Shown here one piece after another: positions 25,128 to 33,338 of a stretch of 64,000 nt of DNA (positions are counted from its first letter, which is position 1; each line of letters starts with the position of its first letter). Location of the stretch: contig NZ_JAPSHY010000015.1 in assembly GCF_031179285.1 (NCBI RefSeq), forward strand, positions 1-64,000. Reading direction: 5' to 3'. Both the position numbers and the translations under genes were made by a program. The notes below the pieces were generated by a model. That model had not been told where the DNA came from, did not search any database, and worked only from the letters and a program-made list of their open reading frames with translations. The stretch is from Microbacterium sp. (GTDB lineage Bacteria; Actinomycetota; Actinomycetes; Actinomycetales; Microbacteriaceae).

Positions 25128-26036
25128 ATGTCGAACGACAAGCAAGCGGTCACGATGATCGGACTGGGTCCGATGGGGCAGGCCATGGCCCGTGCCCTTC
25201 TCGCGGCGGGGCATCCGGTCACGGTGTGGAACAGAACGGCCTCGCGTGCGGATGACCTCGTCGCCGCCGGCGCCGTCCGCGCCGACAGCCCGGCCGAGGC
25301 GCTGCGCGCCAGCCACCTCGTGCTGCTGAGCCTCACCGACTACCAGGCGATGTGGGACATCCTCGGTGAGCACACCGATGCCCTCAGCGGCCGCACACTC
25401 GTGAACCTCAGCTCGGAAGGTCCCGCCAAGACCAGGGCAGCGGCGGAATGGGCGTCAGCGCACGGTGCGACGCTGATCGTCGGCGGCGTCATGGTGCCGG
25501 CGGAGATGATCGGCACCGAGGCGGCGTCGGCGTACTACAGCGGCCCATCGGACGTGTTCGAGCGCATCGAGGAGACGCTGTCGGTCATCGCCTCCCCGCT
25601 CTACCTCGGCGAGGAGATTTCCCTGGCGCAACTGATGTATCAGGCGCAGCTCCACGTGTTCCTCACGAGTCTGTCCGCGCTGATGCAGGCGACGGCGCTG
25701 TTGAACTCTGCCGGGATGTCGGCGACCGAGGCACTGCCGCACCTCATCGGCATCCACCGGGCGACACCCGAACTCGGCATGGTCGAGGCGATCGGGAAGG
25801 ACATCGACGCGGGAGTCCACCCTGGCGAGATGGCGACGGCGACGATGATGGGAGCGACAGCCGATCACATCGTCCAAGCCAGCGAAGAGGCAGGGCTCGA
25901 TCTCGCCCTTCCCCGTGCCGTGCTCGGTCACTACCGACGGGTGGTGGACGACGGAAAGGGACAGGACAGCTGGACGCGCATCATCGACGGCATCCGCGAT
26001 CCGCGCGCCGCGGAAACGGGCGCCGCCACCGCCTGA
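25128..26036 (+). CDS. NAD(P)-dependent oxidoreductase, imine reductase-like
   Basis: Protein of 302 residues related to 6-phosphogluconate and 3-hydroxyisobutyrate dehydrogenases. The Rossmann motif is IGLGPMGQAMARALLAAG (residues 11-28), NRTAS follows, and the central helix contains the region that in imine reductases forms the dimer-swapped C-terminal domain (LGEEISLAQLMYQAQL). The imine reductase group is suggested by this layout; the substrate is unknown. AAGGAGGAG lies seven bases before the ATG at 25128. Confidence 0.82.
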   Translation: MSNDKQAVTMIGLGPMGQAMARALLAAGHPVTVWNRTASRADDLVAAGAVRADSPAEALRASHLVLLSLTDYQAMWDILGEHTDALSGRTLVNLSSEGPAKTRAAAEWASAHGATLIVGGVMVPAEMIGTEAASAYYSGPSDVFERIEETLSVIASPLYLGEEISLAQLMYQAQLHVFLTSLSALMQATALLNSAGMSATEALPHLIGIHRATPELGMVEAIGKDIDAGVHPGEMATATMMGATADHIVQASEEAGLDLALPRAVLGHYRRVVDDGKGQDSWTRIIDGIRDPRAAETGAATA

Positions 26037-26380
26037 GCGCTCGGCGCACCGGTGCTGCCCTGCTCCCGCACGACCCCGAGTGGGAATGGCCGCCAGGACC
26101 AGGAGGCCGCGATGTCGAGCATCCGGTCGCCCGCGCACGACGTCGACTGTCGCCTCAGAGAGGAAGAAGGACCAGGATCCTCCCGCGTAGTTTTGCGGCA
26201 TGAATCTTCCGGCGCGCAACACATGAACGGTGATCATGTGAGGCAGAGCTGAGCGCTCGACTGGCGGCTTGTCGCTGACCTGGCGGCATCCTCCGATCGG
26301 CGGATGCCGCCTTCGCTCGACCGAACGAAGATCGCAACGATGGGCGCAGAGCGCGCCGTCGAAGAAGGGAGAAACGCGTC
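26037..26380. other. Intergenic region with a hairpin
   Basis: No convincing gene. GGCGGCATCC (26282-26291) pairs perfectly with GGATGCCGCC (26302-26311), a probable terminator for the upstream gene lying far downstream of it. The stretch 26150-26260 is less GC-rich, perhaps holding a promoter for the DoxX-like gene. Confidence 0.5.
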
Positions 26381-26746
26381 ATGTGGATCGCATACTGGGT
26401 GATCACCGGGTCGCTTGCAGCGCTGTTCCTGGCCGCCGGTCTGAGCAAGCTGGTTCGGTCGAAGGCGGCGCTCGCCGGGGCGGGTATGGGCTACGTCGAC
26501 GACTTCACGCGCGCTCAGATCAAACTGATCGGAGGCGCAGAGGTCGTGGGCGCCGCCGGCATGATCCTCCCGGTGCTGCTCGGCATCCTTCCATTCCTCG
26601 GCCCCTCCGTCGCCTTCGCGCTGGCATTGCTGATGGTCGGCGCCGCCGTCACCCATGCTCGCCGCAGCGAGGCCTATGTGGTTCCGTCGGTGCTCGCTGT
26701 GCTGTCCGCAGCCGCCGGCGGCCTCGGCGTGATCCTCCTCGGTTGA
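26381..26746 (+). CDS. DoxX-like family membrane protein
   Basis: Four-helix membrane protein of 121 residues. LAALFLAAGLSKLVRSK (residues 12-28) and the central GAAEVVGAAGMILP-like segment (GGAEVVGAAGMILPVLLG) match DoxX-like proteins. GGGAG lies upstream of the ATG. Members are often linked to redox or sulfur metabolism, but no function is proven here. Confidence 0.82.
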   Translation: MWIAYWVITGSLAALFLAAGLSKLVRSKAALAGAGMGYVDDFTRAQIKLIGGAEVVGAAGMILPVLLGILPFLGPSVAFALALLMVGAAVTHARRSEAYVVPSVLAVLSAAAGGLGVILLG

Positions 26747-26779
26747 CGCGGGCAGTGGTGGCCATCCGCGCTCGCCGCT

Positions 26780-27520
26780 TCAGACCGCTTCGGGGTCGAG
26801 CCCGAGCGCGGCGCGCCCGCCGTCGACGGGTAGGACGGTACCGGTGATGAACGCCGCCTTCGCCGAGAGCAGGAACTCCACGGCCTCTGCGACCTCTTGC
26901 GGCTGACCGATGCGGCCGATCGGGTGAAGGGCCGCGATCTGTCGATCCGCCTCGGGGTGCTCGCTCCGATAGCCCTCGTAGCGCGCCGTCGCCACCGAGC
27001 CCAACGCCACGGCGTTGACGCGGATGCCGTGCGGGCCGTGGTCGACGGCGGCGGCGCGGGTGAGGCCTTCGATCGCGGCCTTCGCTGTCGCGTAGGGCAG
27101 TGCGCCGCGAACCGGGCGCTGCGCCTGGTGAGAGGAGACGTTGACGATCGATCCGGCGCGCGAGTGGGTGAGGAAGTGCTGCACCGCGGTGTGGCAGCCG
27201 ACGATCGCCAGATCGAGGTTCGTGCGCACCAGCGAGGAGATCTCGTCGGCGGATGCGGTCGCGAGTCCCGCATCGCGGAACACGGCGGCGTTGTTCACCC
27301 AGCCGGTCAACGGGCCGCTCTCCTCCGCGAGCCGCGCGGCGGCGACGGCATCCTCCGCGCTGGCAACATCGCCCTGAACGAACCGGATGCGAGGATCCTC
27401 GCTGTGACCGGCATCCGTGTCGAGCACGACCACGGGCCCGACAGCGGCGAGGTGCTGGGCGATCACCCACCCGATGCCGCGCGCTCCTCCGGTGACGACG
27501 AACGATGCGGTCGTGGCCAT
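26780..27520 (-). CDS. Short-chain dehydrogenase/reductase
   Basis: SDR of 246 residues. TGGARGIGWVIA gives the cofactor-binding motif (residues 8-19), NNAAVF the NAG-like motif, and YATAKAAIEG the catalytic Tyr-Lys. It ends in VLPVDGGRAALG. The ATG at 27520 is preferred over the GTG two codons earlier because GGGAG lies five bases before it. It is encoded convergent to the DoxX-like gene and downstream of the HxlR gene on the same strand. The substrate is unknown. Confidence 0.88.
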   Translation of the reverse strand: MATTASFVVTGGARGIGWVIAQHLAAVGPVVVLDTDAGHSEDPRIRFVQGDVASAEDAVAAARLAEESGPLTGWVNNAAVFRDAGLATASADEISSLVRTNLDLAIVGCHTAVQHFLTHSRAGSIVNVSSHQAQRPVRGALPYATAKAAIEGLTRAAAVDHGPHGIRVNAVALGSVATARYEGYRSEHPEADRQIAALHPIGRIGQPQEVAEAVEFLLSAKAAFITGTVLPVDGGRAALGLDPEAV

Positions 27521-27610
27521 GCTCACTCCCTCGCCTGCGGATCCTGCGGTCTGCCTCCATCTTCGCGCACCTCTCCGCGCCGCGAGCTCATCGGACCCAG
27601 GCGGTGAAGA

Positions 27611-28072
27611 TCACGCGGTCGTCGCCACCAGGCGATCCGCGGGCGGCAGGCCGGCGCCCATCAGCCGGGTTTCCTCCGCATGCTGGGCGTCGTAGCGATT
27701 GCGCGCCTCGGCGATCTCGCCCTGATGCTCCTCGGTCCAGTCGACGAGCAACTTGATCGTGCCGTACAGCGTCGCGCCGAGCGGGGTGAGCTCGTAGTCG
27801 ACGCGAGGCGGCACCGTCGCCCAGACGGTCCGCTTCACGATCCCGTCGCGCTCGAGGTGGCGAAGCGTCTGGGTGAGCATGCGCTGGCTGACGCCGTCGA
27901 TCGCGCGGCGCAACTCCGTGAAGCGCAGCGAACGCCGTTCGAGCAGCGCGATCGTCAGCAGCGACCACTTGTCGGCGACCCGGTCCAGGATCTGCCGCAC
28001 GTCGCAGTCCTCGCGGGTGTCCCACTGGTGCGCGTCGCCCTCGGTATCCCGGCAGTAACCGGATGAGTTCAA
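27611..28072 (-). CDS. HxlR family transcriptional regulator
   Basis: Winged-helix regulator of 153 residues. The family core is CDVRQILDRVADKWSLLTI (around residues 18-36) followed by FTELRRAIDGVSQRMLTQTLRHLERDGIVKR and the beta-wing PPRVDYELTPLG. No ATG is available; a TTG at 28072 is chosen because AAGAAGG lies a few bases upstream. A GTG further upstream (no ribosome-binding site) is the alternative. A single Cys near the N-terminus is typical of redox or electrophile-sensing members. It is divergent from an MFS exporter, which it probably represses. Confidence 0.85.
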   Translation of the reverse strand: MNSSGYCRDTEGDAHQWDTREDCDVRQILDRVADKWSLLTIALLERRSLRFTELRRAIDGVSQRMLTQTLRHLERDGIVKRTVWATVPPRVDYELTPLGATLYGTIKLLVDWTEEHQGEIAEARNRYDAQHAEETRLMGAGLPPADRLVATTA

Positions 28073-28112
28073 AGTGCCTTCTTCCACAGTTCCCAATAGT
28101 GACTCAGGATGA

Positions 28113-28137
28113 GTCCGGTTACAAGAAGTAACCGGAC
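28113..28137. promoter_or_regulatory. HxlR operator candidate
   Basis: GTCCGGTTAC (28113-28122) and GTAACCGGAC (28128-28137) form a perfect 10-bp inverted repeat with a 5-base spacer between the HxlR and MFS genes, 16 bases before the MFS start. A third half-site GTAACCGGAT occurs at 28055-28064 within the first codons of the regulator gene. Confidence 0.8.
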
Positions 28138-28153
28138 ATCGTGAAAGGAACTG

Positions 28154-29566
28154 ATGATGGCAGAAAGCGCACTCGCCGCCGCTCCCGCGGCACCGCGACC
28201 TCGGATGGGAGCGAAGGGGTGGGGCGCGCTTCTCGTGCTCTGCGGTGCGATCTTCCTCGAGGGGGCGGACGTGGGGATGCTGACCGTGGCGCTGCCCGCC
28301 ATCCGCGCCGACCTCGGACTCGCCACCGGTGAGCTGCAGTGGGTGATGAGCGCATACGTGCTCGGCTACGGCGGATTCATGCTCCTCGGTGGTCGCGTCG
28401 CAGACCTGTTCGGCCGGCGCCGAGTGTTCCTGATCGCACTCGCGCTGTTCATCGTCTTCTCCGGACTCGGGGGGCTCGCGAGCGAGGGGTGGATGCTGAT
28501 CCTCGCCCGGTTCGTCACCGGTGTGACGGCGGCGTTCATGACTCCGGCCGGCCTGTCGATCATCACGACGACGTTCGCCGAGGGGGCTCTCCGCGATCGG
28601 GCGCTGCTGTTCTATTCGGGTACGGCTGCGGGCGGATTCTCGCTCGGCCTCGTGATCGGCGGTCTGCTCACCGCAATCGGATGGCGTTGGGTCTTCTTCG
28701 TCCCGGTGATCCTCGCGACCGCGATCTTCGTCGCCGCTGTTGTCTTCATCCCCAGGACCCCAGCTCAAACCGGGCGCGGACGGCTCGACACCCCCGGTGC
28801 GCTCGCGATCACCAGCGCGATACTGCTGCTGGTGTTCAGCATCGAACGCGCTCCGCACGTCGGGCTCGAATTGACGCTGGGGTCCCTCGCCCTCGTCGCG
28901 GTGCTGCTGGCGTCCTTCGTCGTGATCGAGCGCCGATCGCGCAGTCCGCTGGTGCGCCTGGGCATCCTCAGGTCAGGACCGCTGCTGCGGGCGAACGCGT
29001 CGTCGCTTCTCTTCTCGGCCGCCTACTCCAGCTTCCAGTTCGTTCTCGTTCTCTTCCTGCAGGAGCTGCTCGGCTGGTCGGCCATCCAGACCAGCCTGCT
29101 GCTCATCGTCATCGCGATCGACACGGTCCTCACCCCGACGGTCACCCCGATCCTGGTGAAGCGTTTCGGCAGGATCCCCGTCATCGTCGGAGGGCTCCTG
29201 CTCGCCGTGCTCGCCTATGCGCTGATTCTTCCGCTCCAGATGGACTGGACCTATGCCGCCATGCTGCCCTCGGTCATCGTCCTGGGTCTGGCGTTCACGC
29301 TCGTGTACGGTCCGCTCACGATCGCCGCGACCGACGATGTCGCCGAAGAAGAGCAGGGTCTCGCCGGCGGGATCTTCTACACGATGTTCCAGTTCGGTGG
29401 AGCGCTCGGACTCTCGGTCGTGGCGAGCATCGTCGGCTTCGCCTCCGCCGTCGATGACCCCGCAGCCATGCTCGAGGTGTACCGCAGTGCGCTCGTCGTG
29501 CCGCTCGGAGCAGTGGCTCTCGCCACCGTCATCATGCTGTTCGGAGTTCGCCGGCGAACGCGATGA
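28154..29566 (+). CDS. MFS transporter (DHA2-like multidrug exporter)
   Basis: Membrane transporter of 470 residues with about 14 hydrophobic segments. LEGADVGMLTVALPAIRADLG (early helix), GGRVADLFGRRRVFL (helix 2-3 loop signature) and a motif-C-like GTAAGGFSLGLVIGG region support a proton-driven exporter. GAAAGGA is upstream of two adjacent ATG codons (28154, 28157). Divergence from HxlR and the operator suggest that it exports the molecule the regulator senses. Confidence 0.88.
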   Translation: MMAESALAAAPAAPRPRMGAKGWGALLVLCGAIFLEGADVGMLTVALPAIRADLGLATGELQWVMSAYVLGYGGFMLLGGRVADLFGRRRVFLIALALFIVFSGLGGLASEGWMLILARFVTGVTAAFMTPAGLSIITTTFAEGALRDRALLFYSGTAAGGFSLGLVIGGLLTAIGWRWVFFVPVILATAIFVAAVVFIPRTPAQTGRGRLDTPGALAITSAILLLVFSIERAPHVGLELTLGSLALVAVLLASFVVIERRSRSPLVRLGILRSGPLLRANASSLLFSAAYSSFQFVLVLFLQELLGWSAIQTSLLLIVIAIDTVLTPTVTPILVKRFGRIPVIVGGLLLAVLAYALILPLQMDWTYAAMLPSVIVLGLAFTLVYGPLTIAATDDVAEEEQGLAGGIFYTMFQFGGALGLSVVASIVGFASAVDDPAAMLEVYRSALVVPLGAVALATVIMLFGVRRRTR

Positions 29567-29588
29567 TCGGCGCATCCCCCGCGTCGGA

Positions 29589-30035
29589 CTACGGGGTGGG
29601 GGATGCCGGCGGGTCGAGCTCCTGGAAGAGCGTGACCTGCAGGTCTGCCGGCGCCTGCAGCCGGGAGTTGAGCGAACGCCAGGGCGTCTCACGGGGAGAG
29701 GCGACCAGTTCGGCGCCGGCCTCGACCAGCTGATCGGTGACCGCCGCGCTGTCGTCGACTTCGAAGGCGATGCGGATTCGCGCGCTCGGGATGCCGTCGG
29801 CCTCGACCGCATCGATCAGCTTCACCTGTGCCGGGTTCGACAGCTCCAGCGTCGCGGATCCGGCTTCGAGGATGACGACCCGGGCGCCGCCCTCGCTGTC
29901 CACCACGAGGTGCTCGGGAAGCCCCAGCGCGTCTCGGTAGAACGCCACGGCGGCGTCGAGGTCCTCCACCTCCACGACCACACGCATCTGCCGTACTCGG
30001 TTGGGGGTTGCGGGTGTGACCTCGGATTCGTCCAT
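29589..30035 (-). CDS. VOC family protein (glyoxalase/bleomycin-resistance fold)
   Basis: Protein of 148 residues with paired beta-alpha-beta-beta-beta modules: MRVVVEVEDLDAAVAFYRDALGL (residues 17-39) and a second module with RIAFEVDDSAAVTDQLVEAGAELV. The likely metal ligands cannot be assigned with certainty. Members include glyoxalases, dioxygenases and antibiotic-binding proteins; the role is unknown. The ATG at 30035 is used because upstream frame extensions are not conserved-looking. It is convergent with the MFS gene. Confidence 0.82.
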   Translation of the reverse strand: MDESEVTPATPNRVRQMRVVVEVEDLDAAVAFYRDALGLPEHLVVDSEGGARVVILEAGSATLELSNPAQVKLIDAVEADGIPSARIRIAFEVDDSAAVTDQLVEAGAELVASPRETPWRSLNSRLQAPADLQVTLFQELDPPASPTP

Positions 30036-30132
30036 GACGCCATTATCCGGGACGCGCTGTCGCGTCAAGCCCCGCGACGCAGAACCGTATTCAGAGGCAT
30101 GATCAGGCACGAGCATCGGACGAGGAGACACG

Positions 30133-30465
30133 ATGACGCTGATCGAAGAGACCGCACTGCGGTCTGAGATGCTTCCCACGCTTCAGGCACTGCCGCCGCG
30201 GCGTCCGCTCTCCTCGCCGGCAGACAGTGCCAGGGTGCGATGGGAGCGCACGGGTCCGGAGCGCTACGTCGTGCGCGACGGAGCCGACGTCCTCGGATAC
30301 ATCGACATCGTCGGGGCCGTCTTCGTGGTGATGGCCGGCGCCCGCTACGACCGGGCGACCGAGGTCATGCAGACGCTCGTGTTCGACAACGCCATCGCGG
30401 CCCTCACCGGCGAGGCCGATGCCGTCAGCCGGCGCCGGTTCCGCCGGCGCGACCGCGCCAGTTGA
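30133..30465 (+). CDS. Hypothetical protein
   Basis: Small soluble protein of 110 residues. GAGGAG lies upstream of the ATG, so it is likely translated. The C-terminus is Arg-rich (RRRFRRRDR). No family is recognised. It precedes the ArsR gene and may share its operon direction. Confidence 0.6.
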   Translation: MTLIEETALRSEMLPTLQALPPRRPLSSPADSARVRWERTGPERYVVRDGADVLGYIDIVGAVFVVMAGARYDRATEVMQTLVFDNAIAALTGEADAVSRRRFRRRDRAS

Positions 30466-30490
30466 GCAATAGGTCAGCTATCGCTGTATA

Positions 30491-30506
30491 GTCAGCACAT
30501 GCTGAC
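30491..30506. promoter_or_regulatory. ArsR-type operator over the start codon
   Basis: GTCAGC (30491-30496) ACAT GCTGAC (30501-30506) is a perfect inverted repeat that spans the ATG of the ArsR-type gene (30499-30501). A related half-site GGTCAGC lies upstream at 30472-30478. A TATAGT hexamer (30487-30492) overlaps the left arm, so binding would block transcription. Confidence 0.65.
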
Positions 30507-30834
30507 CATTGTGTCTCGCCTCGATGTCATGAACCGCCTCGGCCGTGCGATGGCTGACCCGTCGCGATCGCGGATCCTGCTGGCGCTTCTGGATTCACCG
30601 GGCTACCCGGCAGAACTGGCGCACGATCTCGATCTCACGCGCACCAACGTCTCCAATCATCTGGCGTGCCTGCGGGGCTGCGGCCTGGTGACCGCCATGC
30701 CCGAGGGCAGGCGGACTCGGTACGAGATCGCAGACCCGCATCTGGCCCGCGGTCTGCACAAGCTCCTCGAGGCCGTGGTCGCCGTCGACGACGGTGCACC
30801 CTGCGTCGACGAGGCGTGCGAGTGCTGCGCATGA
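30499..30834 (+). CDS. ArsR/SmtB family metal-sensing repressor (CmtR-like)
   Basis: Regulator of 111 residues. The winged helix is at about residues 15-85 (RSRILLALLDSPGYPAELAHDLDLTRTNVSNHLACLRGCGLV), and the C-terminal tail DDGAPCVDEACECCA has four cysteines. With the Cys in helix alpha-R (LACLRGCG) this resembles CmtR-type Cd/Pb sensors, which bind metal with Cys in the recognition region and the tail (established for the CmtR family). The stop overlaps the CDF gene start. It is expected to derepress the transporter in the presence of metal. Confidence 0.88.
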   Translation: MLTIVSRLDVMNRLGRAMADPSRSRILLALLDSPGYPAELAHDLDLTRTNVSNHLACLRGCGLVTAMPEGRRTRYEIADPHLARGLHKLLEAVVAVDDGAPCVDEACECCA

Positions 30835-31502
30835 CCACGGCGCCACCCTCGGTCCGCGTCGCGATACTGCAGCGGCGGATCCGCTGGATCGTCGCGGCGA
30901 CGATCGCCTACAACATCGTGGAAGCGGCGATCGCGATCACCGCCGGCTCGATCGCGTCGTCGGCGGCGCTCATCGGGTTCGGGCTCGACTCGACGATCGA
31001 GGTGCTCTCCGCTGCGGCGGTGGCCTGGCAGTTCACCCGGCGTGATCCGGAACGCTGGGAGAAGCCCACCCTGCGGGTGATCGCGATCGCCTTCTTTGCG
31101 CTCGCCGCCTTCGTGATCGTGAGCTCCGTGGCCGCGCTCATCTCCCGCGCCGAGGTCGACCATTCGCCGGTCGGCATAGCCGTCACCGCCGTGAGCGTCG
31201 TGGTGATGCCGTTGCTCTCGATGGCCGAACGCAGAGCGGGCCGTGAACTCGGCTCGGCGACGGCGATCGCCGACTCGAAGCAGACCCTGATCTGCGCCTA
31301 CCTGTCGGCCGCCGTACTGATCGGCCTGGTGCTCAACAGCCTGTACGGCTGGTGGTGGGCCGATGCGATCGCAGGGCTCGTCATCGCAGGCTTCGCCGTG
31401 CGTGAGGGACTCGAGGCCTGGCGGGGCGACGCCTGTGCGACGTCGGTCGGGATGCTGCTCGACGGCGACGACCATGACGAGCACGACCACCATCACCATT
31501 GA
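30831..31502 (+). CDS. Cation diffusion facilitator family efflux protein
   Basis: Membrane protein of 223 residues. NIVEAAIAITAG and the ALIGFGLDSTIEVLSA segment carry the family Asp residue, and a second segment with the ADSKQT motif (paired with the earlier one) fits the CDF metal-binding site. The C-terminus is a His-rich tail (DDHDEHDHHHH), a typical metal-binding extension. The C-terminal cytoplasmic domain is short, so it is smaller than full-length CDFs. It starts with ATGA overlap with the ArsR gene and would export Zn, Cd or Pb (metal inferred). Confidence 0.88.
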   Translation: MTTAPPSVRVAILQRRIRWIVAATIAYNIVEAAIAITAGSIASSAALIGFGLDSTIEVLSAAAVAWQFTRRDPERWEKPTLRVIAIAFFALAAFVIVSSVAALISRAEVDHSPVGIAVTAVSVVVMPLLSMAERRAGRELGSATAIADSKQTLICAYLSAAVLIGLVLNSLYGWWWADAIAGLVIAGFAVREGLEAWRGDACATSVGMLLDGDDHDEHDHHHH

Positions 31503-31542
31503 GCGCACGCCTCGCGACATCGCCGAGCGGCCGGCGGGCCGG

Positions 31543-32082
31543 CTACGCGAACGCCGCGAGTGCGCGCTGGAGCTCGCCGATGATCGAGGCGAGCAGACCG
31601 CTTCCCAGCAAGCCCGGGCCGAGCGGACCCGCCGAGTCATGACCGACGGCCGGAAGACGGCGCAGCGCCGCGGCGACCTCAGGGGTCATCTGGTCGAGTT
31701 GCCAGCGGATCTCGTCCGCCACGGCATCCGACCGGCCGGGAGAGGCAAGCCCCGCTGCCTTCGCCGCGTATGCGGCGGCGCCGAGCGCATGCGCCCCCAT
31801 GTGGGCGACCGCCGCAGCCTGGGTCGCGGCACGAGCGGCCGCAACGGCTGCCGGCGCGCTCACATCACGGGCCGCACCGCCCCCGGCGAAGCGCTGGCGG
31901 ATCTCCTCGGCGACGCCGCGCTCGCCGCGGGCGAATCCGCGAGCGCGGTCGATCGCCTCACGGGGCCGGGTGTCGTCGGGCGCCTCGGCTTCGAACAGGG
32001 CGAGGACGTGCGCGGCGCAGTCGGCTGCCCAGCCGGCGACAACACGGCGGTCGGACTCGCTCAGCGACTGCGGCGATGCCAT
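31543..32082 (-). CDS. Putative immunity protein, Imm5-like
   Basis: Alpha-helical, Ala-rich protein of 179 residues. VVAGWAADCAAHVLALFEAEAPDDTRPREAID (residues 14-45) and ARGFARGE fit the Imm5-like family of putative immunity proteins, named for association with polymorphic toxin systems; actual immunity is not shown for this one. GGAGGTG lies upstream of the ATG at 32082. No toxin gene is adjacent. The DUF6194 gene ends seven bases upstream and is co-directional. Confidence 0.72.
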   Translation of the reverse strand: MASPQSLSESDRRVVAGWAADCAAHVLALFEAEAPDDTRPREAIDRARGFARGERGVAEEIRQRFAGGGAARDVSAPAAVAAARAATQAAAVAHMGAHALGAAAYAAKAAGLASPGRSDAVADEIRWQLDQMTPEVAAALRRLPAVGHDSAGPLGPGLLGSGLLASIIGELQRALAAFA

Positions 32083-32089
32083 GGACGCT

Positions 32090-32536
32090 TCACCTCCGTC
32101 CCGCGCGACGGGTCCAACGCACCCGAGCATCATCGTGCGCCTGCCGCAGCAGGCCGATGACCGCATCCGCTGTCATCCCCGCGGGATTCACCACCGAGAC
32201 CCATCCGGCATCGCCGTAGAGCGGATGCGGGAACAGAGCGTCGGTCCGAGCCGGATCTCCGTCTACCAGCGCGAGTTCCGTGGCCCGATCGCGTCCGATG
32301 TGGATGTTCACCCGGAAGCGACCGGCGGAGCCGAGGGCGGACCGTTCGTCGTCGGGATAATCCTTCGTGATGATGGTTCCGTATGGCTGAGTGCGTTCGG
32401 GCATGATCCCGTCGGGCGCGTAGAAGAAGAACGCGTCTCCCCAGGCCAGTTCGGGAAATGCGCTGCCCTCGTGCGGGGTGACGGCGAGCGAACCGTCGAA
32501 GCCGCGAACGATATCGATGATCTCCTGCATCTTCAT
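32090..32536 (-). CDS. DUF6194 family protein
   Basis: Protein of 148 residues with the family pattern: an N-terminal helix (MQEIIDIVRGFDGSLAVTP), then WGDAFFFYAPDG, TIITKDYPDD and RVNIHIGRDRATEL. These proteins are widespread in actinobacteria without a known function. The ATG can be 32536 or 32530. It is divergent from the two-domain MerR gene and upstream of the Imm5-like gene. Confidence 0.8.
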   Translation of the reverse strand: MKMQEIIDIVRGFDGSLAVTPHEGSAFPELAWGDAFFFYAPDGIMPERTQPYGTIITKDYPDDERSALGSAGRFRVNIHIGRDRATELALVDGDPARTDALFPHPLYGDAGWVSVVNPAGMTADAVIGLLRQAHDDARVRWTRRAGRR

Positions 32537-32591
32537 GCTTCAATCGTCACCTTGATGTGCTTATGTGGACTTCGGCACCGGAAGCAAGGCG

Positions 32592-33338
32592 ATGACGATG
32601 GTCAACCCTCAAGACCCTGGAATGACGACCGCAGCAATCAGCCGGCTCGTCGGGTACTCGACGCAGCAGGTGCGCGACCTTGAGCGCCTCGGCGTCATCC
32701 CGAGCGCGGAGCGCCGCGCGAACGGATACCGCCGCTACCACCGCGCTCACCTCGACGCCCTCCGCGCGTACCGCGCCCTTGCCGCAGCCATCGGACCGGT
32801 GCCGGCACGGCAGCTGATGCCGAAACTCCTCTCGGGCTCCGTCGAAGACGCCGCCGAGAAGATCGACGACCTTCACGTCGCGATCGCCCGCGGTCGCGCT
32901 CTCGTGCGCGAAGCGCTGCGCGGCCTCGACGCCATCCTCGAAGACCGGACCGCCGTCTTCAACGACCGCGATGCGATGACGATCGGCGAACTGGCGAGCG
33001 CCCTCGGCATCCGCACCTCCGCTCTTCGCCACTGGGAAGCCGAGGGGCTCGTCAGCCCCGACCGCACGACCGCAGCTCGCGTGCGGAGCTACGGCGCGCG
33101 GGCGATCTCCGAGGCACGCGTCGTCGCAGCCCTCCGAGTCGGCGGCTACCCCCTGCCGCCGATCTCCCGCATCCTCGATCAGCTGCGCTCCCGGGGGCTC
33201 ACGGCCGAGGCGAGACGCCTGCTCGATGAGCGGCTGCGAGAGCTGACCAGGCGCAGCGTCGCGCTGCTGGATGCCGCGGGCCATCTGCATGCGATTCTCA
33301 CGGGTGCTCGCACCTCCGACAGGATGGAAGTTCCCTAG
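32592..33338 (+). CDS. MerR-family regulator with two MerR-type HTH domains
   Basis: Protein of 248 residues in which one MerR winged helix lies at the N-terminus (ISRLVGYSTQQVRDLERLGVIP ... GYRRYHRAHLDALRAYR, about residues 13-65) and a second at about residues 134-190 (MTIGELASALGIRTSALRHWEAEGLV). A helical linker joins them. Such tandem-domain proteins, in some annotations called TioE-type, would bind DNA as a monomer or a higher-order unit. GGAAG lies seven bases before the ATG. The C-terminus is altered by a 20-bp direct repeat (see the insertion entry). The stop codon shares CTAG with that of the convergent hydrolase. Confidence 0.82.
   Translation: MTMVNPQDPGMTTAAISRLVGYSTQQVRDLERLGVIPSAERRANGYRRYHRAHLDALRAYRALAAAIGPVPARQLMPKLLSGSVEDAAEKIDDLHVAIARGRALVREALRGLDAILEDRTAVFNDRDAMTIGELASALGIRTSALRHWEAEGLVSPDRTTAARVRSYGARAISEARVVAALRVGGYPLPPISRILDQLRSRGLTAEARRLLDERLRELTRRSVALLDAAGHLHAILTGARTSDRMEVP
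33309..33328. repeat. 20-bp direct repeat, left copy
   Basis: CGCACCTCCGACAGGATGGA, identical to 35220-35239. It lies in the last codons of the MerR gene (ARTSDRME). Confidence 0.9.

Noticed and set aside
31543..32082. Toxin-immunity locus
   Set aside because: Only an Imm5-like protein is present; no polymorphic toxin, repeats or secretion domain are adjacent.
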